The notes beneath the pieces are model-generated. The model saw only the letters and a list, made by a program, of their open reading frames with translations. It had not been told where the DNA came from and searched no databases. DNA of 6,125 nt from Candidatus Izemoplasma sp. (GTDB lineage: Bacteria > Bacillota_I > Bacilli_A > Izemoplasmatales > Izemoplasmataceae). The stretch covers positions 1 to 6,125 of the forward strand of contig SKGG01000060.1 in NCBI GenBank assembly GCA_007117565.1, in the 5' to 3' direction. This document shows, one piece after another, positions 5,323-6,125 of this stretch. The translations under genes and the position numbers were made by a program. How positions within the stretch are numbered: the first letter of the stretch is position 1; every line of letters starts with the position of its first letter.

Positions 5323-6125
5323 ATGAAATGGGATTTAGAAAAACTTTTTGACACTCAAAAGAAATGGGAAGAGACTTTTGAGGATATCAAAAACGCCTTA
5401 CCTAAGGTAAAAAGCTTTGCTGGGAAGCTCTCAAATTTTGAATCATTCAAAGCGTATTATGCCCTGCAAGACGATCTTTCTGTCAACCTTTATAAAGTCT
5501 TTCAATACGCGCAGCTACACAGTCATTTGAACCTAAAAGATGTTCAAAGAGCGTCTAAGGTTCAAGAAGTTATGTATATTTTGAACCAGTTTCAACAGGC
5601 TACGGCGTTTGCTTCACCTGAAATACTTGCGATTGGTGAAAAGACTGTCATGTCATTTGTTGAACGTGACCCTCTATTAAAGAATTATCGCTTTCCATTG
5701 CAAAAACTATTCCATCAAAATGAGCACGTCTTAGATGCACAGCAAGAGACGCTGCTTGCGAACTTTGCTCAAGTCACCAGTGCTGGGTCTAAACTGCACA
5801 GCGCGTTAAGTGTGGCCGATAACGGACCAAAAGAAGTTACCCTAGCTTCCGGTAAAGTCATTCAAGTCACCAGTGGAAACTATCGCTCATATCTTTCCGA
5901 CTTAGAAAACCCAGACGACCGCGAAGCCGTTTTTAAAGCGGTCTTCTCTCATTACGATGAGCGCAAACACACGTACGCTGAGATTTATAACGCCGTCTTG
6001 CAAGCGGATGTGGCGCGGATGAAGTCTCGCCATTACGATTCTTCCTTAGAGTCTTACTTATTCTCAAACAATATTGATAAAGACGTGTTTTATAACATTT
6101 TAACAGTGGCCAAAGAAAACACCGC
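5323..6125 (+). CDS. pepF: Oligoendopeptidase F (M3 family), N-terminal part, truncated by window edge
   Basis: The frame from the ATG at 5323 is open to the right edge, giving 267 codons of a protein normally about 600 residues long. The start is certain: GGAGGT (5311-5316) lies 6 nt upstream. The N-terminus MKWDLEKLFDTQKKWEE is the typical PepF opening. The segments YRFPLQKLFHQNEHVLD, SGNYRSYLSDLENPDDREAVF and SLESYLFSNNID follow the order of the PepF helical N-terminal lobe. The zinc-binding HExxH domain would lie beyond the window, so catalytic competence cannot be judged. The enzyme would degrade short peptides of about 7-17 residues in the cytoplasm. It is divergent from the spx-like gene and shares its 193-bp control region. 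It is a different gene from the M3 fragment at the left edge, because that one ends and this one begins within the window. Confidence 0.94.
   Translation, partial: MKWDLEKLFDTQKKWEETFEDIKNALPKVKSFAGKLSNFESFKAYYALQDDLSVNLYKVFQYAQLHSHLNLKDVQRASKVQEVMYILNQFQQATAFASPEILAIGEKTVMSFVERDPLLKNYRFPLQKLFHQNEHVLDAQQETLLANFAQVTSAGSKLHSALSVADNGPKEVTLASGKVIQVTSGNYRSYLSDLENPDDREAVFKAVFSHYDERKHTYAEIYNAVLQADVARMKSRHYDSSLESYLFSNNIDKDVFYNILTVAKENT

Overview
The window carries seven complete protein genes on the minus strand or the left plus-strand edge, plus one truncated gene at each end. The organism looks like a low-to-moderate GC member of the Firmicutes/Mollicutes side of the tree. The evidence is strong AGGAGG-type ribosome sites, A/T-rich sigma-A-like promoters, an Spx homologue, a PepF-type oligoendopeptidase and tight intrinsic terminators. 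Tryptophan is read from TGG and every complete gene end seen is TAA, so nothing suggests the UGA=Trp code of Mycoplasma. An Acholeplasma/Izemoplasma-like or Bacilli-like host is an inference, not a demonstration.

Layout, left to right. (1) Positions 1-827 hold the catalytic C-terminal part of a plus-strand M3-family zinc oligopeptidase, with HEAGH visible. (2) A bidirectional terminator at 831-870 separates it from a convergent minus-strand operon of three overlapping genes. Read in transcription order, these are an Xre-type DNA-binding protein (2985-2506), a DUF2157-type polytopic membrane protein (2528-1461) and a small membrane-anchored protein resembling the GDYXXLXY family (1468-869). 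The operon promoter contains a perfect 22-bp palindrome centred on its -10 box, which makes autoregulation by the Xre protein the natural hypothesis. (3) A small membrane protein (3340-3059) with its own terminator. (4) A monocistronic glyceraldehyde-3-phosphate dehydrogenase gene (4437-3430) with promoter and terminator. (5) A 227-bp intergenic stretch holding the gap promoter, an unexplained long hairpin and the spx terminator. (6) An Spx-family regulator (5129-4665) with an extra cysteine cluster at its C-terminus. (7) A 193-bp divergent control region with dyads over both promoters. (8) The first 267 codons of a PepF-type oligoendopeptidase, running off the right edge.

Most of the window is housekeeping or stress-response material. 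The parts least explained by known families are the autoregulated Xre/DUF2157/GDYXXLXY-like operon, the cysteine-bearing tail of the Spx protein, the dyads that sit exactly on promoter elements, and the hairpin at 4559-4601. I see no tRNA, rRNA, CRISPR array, insertion sequence or phage gene, and I do not see strong evidence for a new defence system.
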